Position numbers and translations under genes: made by a program
The notes under the pieces: generated by a model
Told to the model about the DNA's origin: nothing
Databases searched by the model: none
What the model saw: only the letters and a program-made list of their open reading frames with translations
From: Sphingobacteriales bacterium
GTDB taxonomy: Bacteria; Bacteroidota; Bacteroidia; Sphingobacteriales; Sphingobacteriaceae
Direction of reading: 5' to 3'
NCBI GenBank assembly: GCA_015655115.1
Contig: JAATFQ010000184.1
Location: 1 to 32,407, forward strand
DNA: 32,407 bases
In this document: piece after piece, positions 24,004 through 32,371 of the stretch
Layout: every line of letters begins with the position of its first letter
How positions within the stretch are numbered: the stretch's first letter is position 1

Positions 24004-24386
24004 AAAAACGTCTGTTTATCGAAGGTGACCATATTAATGATATTGCTTCATTTTACACAGAGATCAACCGGGTATTCATGCAGAATGAAAATTGGCAGAT
24101 TGGACAAAGTCTTGATGCTTTAAGTGACATGATGTACGGCGGCTTTGGAGAAATAAAGCAAAAAGAACCAATCGAGTTGGTTTGGCATAATATAGAAAAG
24201 AGTAAATGTGTCTTAGGCCTGGATGCAACTAAAACATTTTATAAAGATAAGCTGGCAAGTCCTTCTGTTTTTAATGTTCAATTGATAAAAGAGCGACTAG
24301 AAGCTTTAGAAAATGGCAAGGGACAAACGTTTTTTGAAATAGTAATGGAAATAATTGCGGAGCATCCGAATATTGAAGTGTTATAA
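24000..24386 (+). CDS. Barstar-family (ribonuclease-inhibitor-like) protein
   Basis: A 128-residue cytoplasmic protein with the barstar pattern. The N-terminal strand KKRLFIEGDHINDIASFY is followed by IGQSLDALSDMMYGGFGEI, which matches the barstar G-x-N-LDAL-x-D-x-L segment (the Asp cluster that plugs the barnase active site). A short VWHNI strand follows. The C-terminal helix extension (about 40 residues) makes it longer than Bacillus barstar, about 90. No barnase-like RNase gene is present in the window. The start overlaps the stop of the aspartyl protease (ATGA), so both are made together despite their different compartments. It could protect against an incoming or unlinked RNase, or have another binding role. 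Confidence 0.8.
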   Translation: MKKRLFIEGDHINDIASFYTEINRVFMQNENWQIGQSLDALSDMMYGGFGEIKQKEPIELVWHNIEKSKCVLGLDATKTFYKDKLASPSVFNVQLIKERLEALENGKGQTFFEIVMEIIAEHPNIEVL

Positions 24387-24472
24387 CTCCAGCTTCCTTT
24401 ATAAATTCAATGATGTTAAGGACGATCAATAAAGAGGAATACGCTTGATTAATAAATGAACCGTTTATAGTC

Positions 24473-26425
24473 TTAAGCTTCGTTCATCTCCGGCAAAGAA
24501 AAAGTGAAATAGAAAGTAGCGCCCTCTCCTTCTATGCTGTCTACCCAGATCCTACCATGATTGGCCTTGACAAATTCCTTACTCAGCATTAACCCGATAC
24601 CAGTTCCCTTTTCTCCCGCTGTGCCAAAAGAAATGTCAAGGTTGGATTTCAAGAAAAGTTCCTGTTGTTTTTTGCTGATACCTTTTCCATGGTCCCTGAC
24701 TGAGAAAATAGCCTTGCTACTACCGGGTTTATGCTCAGCAGCAATTTCAATTGCCCCGGATAGATGGCTGAATTTTATGGCATTAGAGAGTAAGTTGCGT
24801 ATAATAAAATCGAAATGATTGACATCCCCGTAAACCTGAAGTTCGGATGGTACTTTGTCTGAAAATAGTATGGCTTTGTCGGCGGCCTGCGTTTGCAAAG
24901 CAAATATATTTTTAGTGATACTACTTTTTGCATTAAACTTTGAGGGCTTTACATGAATGCCTTTCAGCTGGGCTTCTCCCCAGTTGAGCAGTGCATTTAA
25001 AATTTCAAGTGACACGCTGCCCTGCTTACGCATTTCAGCAACCATATCATGCTGCTCCTGGGCGGTCAGATCACCTTCTTCCATAATAGCCAGCAGTTGA
25101 GTGATACCGCCTATAGGATTTCGCAAGTCATGCCCAATAATAGAAAACAGCTTGTCCTTGATTAGATTTGTGGCCTCGAGGCGCTGGTTCAGCCGCTTGG
25201 TCTTATATAAATAAGCTGCAAAAACAAATAAAACAACCAGAATAGTGCCAGCAAATATAAACACTCTATTACGCTGTTCCGTTTTGTGAAGGTTACTGAG
25301 TTGCAGGGATTCTATCCGAAGTTTCGATTCCGTAAGGTCGTAGCTACTTTGTAAAGCAGCGATTTTATGTCCCGTATTGCTTTTTTCAAGACTGTCAACA
25401 AGCAAATGGTGCTGTTCAAGTGCCGTTAAAGCTTCAAGGTACCGGGACTGTTGCCTATAAATTTCAGAAAGACTATGAAAAATCTCTTGTAACAGTTGTT
25501 TGTTGCCAATAGATCGGGCGATATTTAGCGCATTTTTCAAATGCAGGATACTCTGATCTGCATTCTGGCTTTTTTGTACCTGTGCAATCCCCATCAGGGA
25601 ACGCGCTTGTTCTTCCAGCATTCCACTGGACATCGCCTTTTTCAGGGCCTGCTGATGGTAGGCTAACGCCTGGCGTTTGTTTCCAAGTTTATCATACGTT
25701 TGCCCGGCATGGTTCAAAAAGGATACATGGGTTTTAATATGTTCTTTTGCGCCACTTTGCCCAATTCCCTTTTGGTAGTAGTCCGCCGCCTGGCGGTAGT
25801 TGCCCTGTTTGTTATGCAGATTGCCAACGCGAAGTATTAAATTAAAATAATCTATTGTTATTGGCCTATCCATTTGCAGCTGCTCTGCCTTGTCATAACA
25901 TTGAAGTGCCTGTGACAGGTGACCACTTAGCTCCTTAACTTGACCGAGCCTGATATAAGACTTACTAATCCCTATAGTATCCCTTTTATTTTCGTAATAT
26001 TTTAGTGAGCTGTTAATCAGCATTGTGCCATATGATAATTTACCGGTTTGTGCCTGGAGTAGCCCCAGATTGGCATCAGCGTCATAGGAAAGAGGATTGT
26101 GCAGGCTTTTAAAAATATCTCTTGCTTCTTTTTGATATTTTATGGCGAGGTTCAGGTTCCCGTACTGCTCATTAATCCGGGCAAACTGGTTCAGCATCTG
26201 CCCCTCACCTAATTTATAATTGAGGGTACGCGATAGTTTTAACCCCAGATCAGCAAAATAAATTGCAGAGTCAGGAGATGTAGTCTGGCACGATATACTT
26301 TTGGCCTCAAACGCCTTGATTTTTAGTCGTTCTGCTATGGAAACAGGGCGTACTTTATGGGCTACTTGCCCACAGGCAGGTATAAAAATCAAACAAATTG
26401 CCCCAAATAAAATGGTACGCTTCAT
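24473..26425 (-). CDS. TPR-containing sensor histidine kinase
   Basis: A 650-residue kinase. The N-terminus MKRTILFGAICLIFIPAC is a signal peptide with a possible lipobox (IPAC). TPR repeats fill about residues 70-340 (e.g. GNYRQAADYYQKGIG and LGNKRQALAYHQQALKKA). A membrane segment at about 388-408 (FIFAGTILVVLFVFAAYLY) leads to HisKA with H432 in SIIGHDLRNPIGG and HATPase_c with the boxes RNLLSNAIKFS, DHGKGI and GTGIGL. No response regulator is adjacent, so it is an orphan kinase. It is convergent with the barstar gene and lies downstream of the TonB-receptor terminator, so it is likely transcribed separately. Confidence 0.92.
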   Translation of the reverse strand: MKRTILFGAICLIFIPACGQVAHKVRPVSIAERLKIKAFEAKSISCQTTSPDSAIYFADLGLKLSRTLNYKLGEGQMLNQFARINEQYGNLNLAIKYQKEARDIFKSLHNPLSYDADANLGLLQAQTGKLSYGTMLINSSLKYYENKRDTIGISKSYIRLGQVKELSGHLSQALQCYDKAEQLQMDRPITIDYFNLILRVGNLHNKQGNYRQAADYYQKGIGQSGAKEHIKTHVSFLNHAGQTYDKLGNKRQALAYHQQALKKAMSSGMLEEQARSLMGIAQVQKSQNADQSILHLKNALNIARSIGNKQLLQEIFHSLSEIYRQQSRYLEALTALEQHHLLVDSLEKSNTGHKIAALQSSYDLTESKLRIESLQLSNLHKTEQRNRVFIFAGTILVVLFVFAAYLYKTKRLNQRLEATNLIKDKLFSIIGHDLRNPIGGITQLLAIMEEGDLTAQEQHDMVAEMRKQGSVSLEILNALLNWGEAQLKGIHVKPSKFNAKSSITKNIFALQTQAADKAILFSDKVPSELQVYGDVNHFDFIIRNLLSNAIKFSHLSGAIEIAAEHKPGSSKAIFSVRDHGKGISKKQQELFLKSNLDISFGTAGEKGTGIGLMLSKEFVKANHGRIWVDSIEGEGATFYFTFSLPEMNEA

Positions 26426-26625
26426 ATTAACAGGAATTTATTTATCCAGATTAGCGAAGGTACTATTAAGTTGAATAACTAATAATTCTAGTTCATTTTT
26501 AATACGGATGAAAGGTCATTATATTAGCCGTCAATAGCTATGAAACATGGGAGTGAATAGCTTTACATATTAAGTGAAAGTCCACGTTAAAATTATGAAT
26601 GCTTAATCGGGAAAAACCAGGTATA

Positions 26626-26663
26626 AAAATAGCCTGCGATCAGGATATGACGCAGGCTATTTT
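26626..26663 (-). terminator. Terminator of the TonB-dependent receptor
   Basis: Perfect 13-bp stem, AAAATAGCCTGCG (26626-26638) with CGCAGGCTATTTT (26651-26663), around a 12-base loop. It lies 30 bases after the receptor stop on the minus strand. The A/T base of the stem and the TGGTTTTTCCC that follows supply U-rich ends. Confidence 0.85.
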
Positions 26664-26693
26664 CGTAGATAGGAAACTATAATTATTCTAATA

Positions 26694-29096
26694 TTAGAAT
26701 TTCAAGGCTACATTGCCAATAAATCTTGCCGGTGCTTGCGGAGTTAACCTTACCGACCATGTTTTTTCGCTAGTCAAATTATCAACCTTGAAACCAATAC
26801 GGTATTTAGGCTGATCGTAAAAAATACTTGCGTCTAACATAGTATAAGATGGAATGGTAATCTTGGTAAGTACAGTATTGGTATGGTAAGACCAGCTACC
26901 TGCATTTCCGCCGAAGCCTACACCTAATCCTTTTAGATTGCCTTCAGGAAAACGGTAGCTCATCCATAAATTAAATGTATGTGGTGGACCCGATAAACCA
27001 GGACGCAATCCATCTTCTTCCGGTCTGGCTTTCGTCAGTTTACTATCATTATAAGCATAACCAGCAATGACATTGAACCCTGCAAAAGGATTAGCGGTCA
27101 ATTCCACTTCTAAACCTCTGCTTAGCCTTGTTCCGTCCTGAACACTATAATTTACATCATTAGGATCTGTACGTAACATATTCTCAACCCGGATATCATA
27201 ATAACTAATAGTTCCTACAAGCATATGATTCAGCACATCGCCCTTTACCCCAAACTCCATCTGGTTAGCGTGCTCTGGTTTAATCGCACTTCCATCTGCT
27301 ATTATTCCGCTGTTATTAACAAAACCATTCATGTAGTTACCAAACAAGGATATACGGTCTTTAGATAACTCATACACAAGACCTAGTTTTTGCGACAATG
27401 AAGTCTGTTTATAGGGACCAACCTGTACACCGCCAACGCCGATACCACCTGCAGTGACGCCTGTTGTGATATTATAAACCCCGTTATATTTGTAATTGTT
27501 TACACGCAGACTTAGCATCGCCAATAATCTATCGGTAATATTGATCACATCCGATGCATACACAGAGTAGGTATCGTCTCCGTTAGTTTCTTTACGAAGA
27601 TTTCTAATTGGAGTTACACTTGCAATAGAGTCGACTTTAAAACGGCTGATACGATAAGTAGCCGGTGTGTTTATAAAGTTAACATTAGGCATATTCACTG
27701 TTACACGGTCAAAAGCATTAGAATTATTATAATAATCTAACCCAACAACCAGGCGGTTACGCAAATTTGCAATTTTAAAATCCCCGATAAAATTCTGCTG
27801 AAGATCAGTAGCAATGAAAGTAGTATAACCTGAAATAATCTGAGGGGCAATCTGAGAGTCTGATGTTCCCCTTAATGCGCTTATATAGCCGTTAATAGAG
27901 GAACGGGCACGGGAGATAACCGTTTGAGAAGTCCATTTCTCTGAAATTTTATAATTGATCTGCGCGAAGATATTCACCATTTGGGTCTGGTAAGGCAAAT
28001 CATTGCTCAGGAAAGTTTTATTATAAGGGAATTGCAAATCTGCAATCGACCTTGTCAGCGCTGTCATCTCGGCTGTTGGAGTCCTTATAAATGGATTGAA
28101 ACGTACTACTGATGTCCCTTTGGCCTGGCCAAATTCTACATCAAGCAATAAGGATAAACGGTCGGTGATTTGGTAAGAGAAACTTGGGGCAAGGCTTAAA
28201 CTATTAGTAAAGCCCTGATCCTGGAAGCTTTTCTCGAAACTAGTAGCCCCATTTAACCGGAACAAAGCTGTTTTATCAGCATTAACAGGGGTATTTAGAT
28301 CTACCGTAAGGCGATTGAAATCCCAGCTTCCGCCAAAATAATTTACTTCACCGCCAAAATCAGTATACGGTTTTTTAGTTACCCTGTTATACAAGCCACC
28401 ATAACTACTGGAAACACTGTTACCAAATAAAGTTGCTGAAGGCCCCTTAATGGCTTCTACCCGTTCAAGATTTGCCGGATCTATGGATGAAAAAGCCGCT
28501 CCCGCTACACCATTTCTCGCATTAGGCTCGGTTTCAAAACCTCGGGAACGAAAAGTAACACGACCCTGATTGGCAATCATAGGTACACCTGCCCCGGGAA
28601 CATTCTTTGAAATACTTGCCAAATCAACTGCCATTTGCTCCTGGATCAGTTCCTTAGGGATTGAGTTATATACTTGTGGGTTCTCCAGATTTTTTAAAGG
28701 AAGTCTCGCGATGTAAATGCTTTCCTTCTTTGAAAACTTATTTGTAGTAGTAGCGATGTTTACTTCCTGTAAGGCTTGGATATTTTCTTTGTTTAGCTGA
28801 TAATTGGCCGTTACTGTTTGTCCGCCAACAACGGTAACCTTTATATCCTTTTGTGCAGCACCAAGTACCTGTATCCTAATGGTGTAAGTACCTTCAGCTA
28901 CGTTATTAAAGGAATAATTTCCATGATCATCTGTTAGTGTACCTCTTTTAATTTCTATCAAATAGACTGATGCAGAGACGAATGGCTCACCGTCTATTAA
29001 GGTAACCTTTCCCGCGATTTTCCCTGTGGATTGGCCAAGAGAGGTTAAAGGGCCTGCTAAAATACAGGCAAAAAAAACAATGAGTAGAGATTTCAT
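26694..29096 (-). CDS. TonB-dependent siderophore-type receptor
   Basis: An 800-residue outer-membrane receptor from the ATG at 29096 (the TTG at 29099 is ignored). In order it has a signal peptide to about residue 22, a carboxypeptidase-regulatory-like beta-sandwich (GKIAGKVTLIDGEPF to about 105), and a plug (NKFSKKES onward) with the conserved RGFETEPNARNGV and IKGPSATLFGN motifs. A 22-strand barrel ends in NVALKF with C-terminal Phe. The plug and the RGLEVELTANPFAGFNVIAGY barrel motif match TonB-dependent siderophore receptors (FhuA/FoxA/FecA-like), so it probably imports a ferric siderophore. There is no adjacent anti-sigma factor or SusD. A -7 box at 29133-29140 gives its promoter. Confidence 0.93.
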   Translation of the reverse strand: MKSLLIVFFACILAGPLTSLGQSTGKIAGKVTLIDGEPFVSASVYLIEIKRGTLTDDHGNYSFNNVAEGTYTIRIQVLGAAQKDIKVTVVGGQTVTANYQLNKENIQALQEVNIATTTNKFSKKESIYIARLPLKNLENPQVYNSIPKELIQEQMAVDLASISKNVPGAGVPMIANQGRVTFRSRGFETEPNARNGVAGAAFSSIDPANLERVEAIKGPSATLFGNSVSSSYGGLYNRVTKKPYTDFGGEVNYFGGSWDFNRLTVDLNTPVNADKTALFRLNGATSFEKSFQDQGFTNSLSLAPSFSYQITDRLSLLLDVEFGQAKGTSVVRFNPFIRTPTAEMTALTRSIADLQFPYNKTFLSNDLPYQTQMVNIFAQINYKISEKWTSQTVISRARSSINGYISALRGTSDSQIAPQIISGYTTFIATDLQQNFIGDFKIANLRNRLVVGLDYYNNSNAFDRVTVNMPNVNFINTPATYRISRFKVDSIASVTPIRNLRKETNGDDTYSVYASDVINITDRLLAMLSLRVNNYKYNGVYNITTGVTAGGIGVGGVQVGPYKQTSLSQKLGLVYELSKDRISLFGNYMNGFVNNSGIIADGSAIKPEHANQMEFGVKGDVLNHMLVGTISYYDIRVENMLRTDPNDVNYSVQDGTRLSRGLEVELTANPFAGFNVIAGYAYNDSKLTKARPEEDGLRPGLSGPPHTFNLWMSYRFPEGNLKGLGVGFGGNAGSWSYHTNTVLTKITIPSYTMLDASIFYDQPKYRIGFKVDNLTSEKTWSVRLTPQAPARFIGNVALKF

Positions 29097-29132
29097 CAAT
29101 AATTATATATTTAGTGTAAACATTTATGCCGA

Positions 29133-29140
29133 CAAATATA
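29133..29140 (-). promoter_or_regulatory. Bacteroidota -7 box of the TonB-receptor promoter
   Basis: On the minus strand TATATTTG matches TAnnTTTG exactly, 36 bases upstream of the receptor ATG. A partial -33 match (ATTG) lies 16 bases further upstream. No Fur box was found here by eye. Confidence 0.45.
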
Positions 29141-29217
29141 TAACATTATTTATAATCAATCTAATTAGAAGAAATCTAGCTAATAAAGCTCCAAGCCGTA
29201 GTTTTTGAATAAATTCA

Positions 29218-29466
29218 TTGCGCAAACTAAGCAATGCCAATCTCAAAAACGCTATCGAAGGTCATACTGATAATGCAGGCTCAGCTCACCATAATAAAAA
29301 GCTTTCCGCAGAGCGCGCAAATACAATTTTGAAATCATTAACTTCAAAGGGTGTTGCTGCAAATAGACTGACTGCCGCTGGGTTTGGTGCAGAGAGACCA
29401 TTAGTTGCGAACGATAGCGAAGCTAATATGGCCAAGAACAGACGAGTTGAACTGGTAAAGAAATAG
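29218..29466 (+). pseudogene. OmpA C-terminal peptidoglycan-binding domain relic
   Basis: The frame encodes IEGHTDNAGS, LSAERANTILKSL, GVAANRLTAAGFG and KNRRVEL. This is the last ~70 residues of an OmpA-like domain, which anchors outer-membrane proteins to diaminopimelate in peptidoglycan. The first strand and helix of the domain, any barrel and any signal peptide are missing. An in-frame stop lies at 29206-29208, and no ATG precedes the sequence (only the TTG at 29218). Without export it cannot reach peptidoglycan. A strong terminator follows the stop by 13 bases. It is a 5'-truncated remnant of a real gene, probably cut by a deletion next to the TonB receptor. Confidence 0.75.
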
Positions 29467-29479
29467 CCGGAATATCAGC

Positions 29480-29535
29480 AAGGACGTTTGCTTACAGATA
29501 GATTTGGTAAACCGCTTTCTGTAACAAACGTCCTT
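29480..29535 (+). terminator. Large hairpin terminator after the OmpA relic
   Basis: AAGGACGTTTG and CAAACGTCCTT form 11 pairs. After a one-base bulge TTACAG/CTGTAA adds 6 more, around a 21-base loop, followed by a T6 tract at about 29545. It lies 13 bases after the relic's stop. Confidence 0.8.
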
Positions 29536-29671
29536 ACTTCTTCATTTTTTAATTCTTTTCTGGTGGAGCTGTTCGGGCAAGGATCAACTAAACCTGTATT
29601 TAATTTAACCATGCTCAAACTTTTACTAAAGTTTTCAGTTGTATGGTAATTGCAACCTAATTTAGAATCAA

Positions 29672-30997
29672 TTGACCGCTCAACAACCAAATACATCTGC
29701 TAAAAGATTTAATGTCTCAAAATTATTATTAATCCTTGGCTTGAGCATGCTTCTGGCTAGTGAGGCTTATTTTGGGGCTAAACTATACATTCTTTCACAT
29801 CAGCAAAAAGAAATAAAAGAAGATTACTCCGAAGTCAATAATATTATGCATGGACTGTTTTCGGCCGACCAATGGAAGGATGAAGTAGCGGGCATTATTA
29901 AACACCAGGTCCGTAATTTTACTATGACCAGGAAACAAAAAAGACAACTCCAGGTGGAAGTGGAGGAAATTATCATGGCATTGATCAATAAAGCAGAAGC
30001 ACTGGTCAACAAACCTACAAAGACTGTTAGTGGCAAGCTGAAAAAATTTGCCATTAAAACCTTTGTGAATACCGATGACATCAAAGCGCAGGTTCCTGAT
30101 TTTGCCAGAACTGTCATCGCAAAGATAGATGACCCAGCGAATAAAAGGAAGGTCAGCGCAATGGCTATGGGAAAGTTTAAGACGATCCAAAAAACTGATT
30201 ATATTGACAGCACATCGACAGTGAATACTGCGTTACATCATAAAATGTACCTGAAATACCAGGTATCTTCTCAAGATGAATTTAATCATAAACTCGTTTC
30301 CTCACTCGCCAAAATAAAAACTGTCACCTACAATTACTCGTTTGGAATGCTGGCCTGTATAGCTGTTGTTCTATCCCTGTGGTGGATTTTTCGTAAAAGA
30401 GTTGATTTGCACGCTACACTTTTTGTAATGTCGTTATTATTTGCCTTTATTCTTCTGGCAGTTGGTTTAACTGCATCAATGATCGAAGTTGATGCGCGTA
30501 TCCGATCTCTTGATTTTGTGTTATTGGGAGAACATGTAGTTTTCAAAAATCAGGTATTGTTCTTTCAAAGTAAAAGCATATTAGACGTAGTTAAGATTCT
30601 GATTAGCCAGTCTGGAATAGATTCGATACTGGTGGGCGTTTTAATCCTTATTTTTAGTATTCTTTTCCCGATCATGAAACTAAGTTGTACAGGTATACAT
30701 TTACTGGGTAAAAAAAGTATTGCTGAAAATAAATTCATTAAATACTTCGCATTTCAATCAGGGAAATGGAGTATGGCAGACGTAATTGTGATTGCCATTA
30801 TGATGACTTATATCGGTTTAAACGGCTTATTGGAAAACCAGTTATCCGGCCTCAATATCAAAAGTGATTTTTTAACCATTATCACCACAAACAATACTGC
30901 TCTGCAGCCAGGGTTTATCATATTTATCAGTTTTGTATTATACGGACTTATTTTGTCTACGATCCTGAAGTATATTACACCCTACGATTCACATTAG
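29672..30997 (+). CDS. PqiA-like membrane protein, first of a tandem pair, TTG start
   Basis: A 441-residue membrane protein. The C-terminal ~170 residues match one PqiA (paraquat-inducible protein A) half. There is a helix ending in ASMIEVDARI, then the DSILVGVLILIFSILFPIMKL helix, GKWSMADVIVIAIMMTYIG (the PqiA signature K-W-S-M-x-D), and a final helix. One N-terminal segment (about 16-36) and another at about 225-242 bracket a ~190-residue polar region of unknown fold. The PqiA zinc-type Cys pairs are absent. PqiA works with PqiB/PqiC MCE proteins in lipid transport to the outer membrane, but no MCE gene is here. The start is TTG. An in-frame stop lies 9 bases upstream, and the N-terminus aligns with the paralogue downstream. 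Confidence 0.85.
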   Translation: MTAQQPNTSAKRFNVSKLLLILGLSMLLASEAYFGAKLYILSHQQKEIKEDYSEVNNIMHGLFSADQWKDEVAGIIKHQVRNFTMTRKQKRQLQVEVEEIIMALINKAEALVNKPTKTVSGKLKKFAIKTFVNTDDIKAQVPDFARTVIAKIDDPANKRKVSAMAMGKFKTIQKTDYIDSTSTVNTALHHKMYLKYQVSSQDEFNHKLVSSLAKIKTVTYNYSFGMLACIAVVLSLWWIFRKRVDLHATLFVMSLLFAFILLAVGLTASMIEVDARIRSLDFVLLGEHVVFKNQVLFFQSKSILDVVKILISQSGIDSILVGVLILIFSILFPIMKLSCTGIHLLGKKSIAENKFIKYFAFQSGKWSMADVIVIAIMMTYIGLNGLLENQLSGLNIKSDFLTIITTNNTALQPGFIIFISFVLYGLILSTILKYITPYDSH

Positions 30998-31042
30998 ATA
31001 CTCACAACTCATCTTGCAAATATCATCTAATTCATTAAAACA

Positions 31043-32371
31043 TTGACAACTCAGCAAATAAATACTACAGCTAGAAAATTTGGACTGGCCAGGATTTTAC
31101 TAATTCTAGGACTAAGCCTACTTCTTTGCGGGGAAGCCTATTTCGGTTACCAGCTTGATGTACTGTCGGCTGAGCAGGAACAGATTAAAGAAGATTACAG
31201 TATGTCCAATAACATTACATTCGGACTGTTTTCTCTCGATCAGTGGCGCGAAAAGATTGCGGCTGTTGTAGATCGTCAGGTGAACGACTATAAGGTTACT
31301 CCAGCCCAAAAGAAGGTTTTACAAGCGAAGGTAGAAGCGCAGCTTAGCGGTTTAATAAACACTGTTGTCAAAGAAATCAATAAACCACAGAAATCTTTAG
31401 GCGGCAAATTAAAAAAGTTCGCATTTAAGCAATTTGTTGATCCAAATCAGCTACAGGCACAGGTGCCATCGTTTTCAAAGACGATTGTTGACAAAGTGAA
31501 CAGCCCTGCCAGCATCAACAGGCTCAAAAATATCGCTACCAGTAAAATTGATCAGCTCGAGAATGCTACCTATGACAGTACCAGTGTAGCGTATAGCCAG
31601 GTTACCAAAAGTCTATATCGTAAGTATCAGGTTTCTAACCCGGTTGATTTTAATAATGAGGTAAATTCACACCTGGCTTCCATTCGTAAAGTTACCTACA
31701 ATTATGCGTATGCCATGCTGGGCTGCGTTGTACTTGTAATGATGCTGTGGTGGCTCATGAGAAATAAGCGCGAACTGCAGAAGACGCTCTTTGTAATGTC
31801 ACTGTTATTCGCATTTATTCTTTTAGCGGTTGGAATGACGGCATCGATCATAGAGGTCGATGCGCGGATCCAGACACTTAATTTTATGCTTATGGGTGAA
31901 AAAGTATCATTTGAAAATCAGGTATTATTTTTCCAGAGCAAAAGTATCCTCGGGATAGTGCAGACTTTGATTGAACAACCGAAACCCGATGCGATTCTTG
32001 TAGGTATACTGATCCTTTTATTTGTGATTATACTTCCTCTTTTGAGAATGATCGCTAAGGGAATTGTCATCCTGGGAAGCGAAAAGCTGGCTCAAAACAA
32101 GGTGGTCAAATATCTGACTTTTGAGTTGGGTAAATGGGATATGGCAGATGTGATGGTAGTAGGTATTGCGATGACCTATATTGGTTTGAATGGTATTTTA
32201 AAAAGTCAGCTTTCTAATTTAAATATCAGTAATGAATTTTTAAATACGACTACAATCAATTATACATCATTACAGCCCGGTTATATTATTTTTGTAGGCT
32301 ATGTAGCTTTTGAAATGGTGTTAACTTACCGGTTAAACCGGATTAAAACGAATGACCCGGTGATCAGGTAA
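31043..32371 (+). CDS. PqiA-like membrane protein, second of a tandem pair, TTG start
   Basis: A 442-residue paralogue of the preceding protein, with about half of the residues identical over the full length. Shared blocks are TxQQxNTxA at the start, ILGLS, SGKLKKFA/GGKLKKFA, TYNYxxxMLxC, LFVMSLLFAFILLAVG, EVDARI, NQVLFFQSKSI and GKW-MADV--I--TYIGLNG. It has the same six predicted membrane segments and ~190-residue N-terminal region. It starts 45 bp after its partner with no terminator between, so they form an operon, and the start is again TTG (in-frame stop 15 bases upstream). Function is inferred as membrane-lipid or envelope maintenance from PqiA similarity only. The gene ends 36 bp before the window edge. 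Confidence 0.85.
   Translation: MTTQQINTTARKFGLARILLILGLSLLLCGEAYFGYQLDVLSAEQEQIKEDYSMSNNITFGLFSLDQWREKIAAVVDRQVNDYKVTPAQKKVLQAKVEAQLSGLINTVVKEINKPQKSLGGKLKKFAFKQFVDPNQLQAQVPSFSKTIVDKVNSPASINRLKNIATSKIDQLENATYDSTSVAYSQVTKSLYRKYQVSNPVDFNNEVNSHLASIRKVTYNYAYAMLGCVVLVMMLWWLMRNKRELQKTLFVMSLLFAFILLAVGMTASIIEVDARIQTLNFMLMGEKVSFENQVLFFQSKSILGIVQTLIEQPKPDAILVGILILLFVIILPLLRMIAKGIVILGSEKLAQNKVVKYLTFELGKWDMADVMVVGIAMTYIGLNGILKSQLSNLNISNEFLNTTTINYTSLQPGYIIFVGYVAFEMVLTYRLNRIKTNDPVIR

Noticed and set aside
24000..24386. Possible barnase/barstar toxin-antitoxin module
   Set aside because: The barstar-like gene is clear, but its partner has two Asp protease motifs and no RNase signature, so a classic toxin-antitoxin pair is not supported.
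29475..29696. 73-codon minus-strand frame between the OmpA relic and the PqiA pair
   Set aside because: It spans the terminator hairpin and has no family resemblance or start context.
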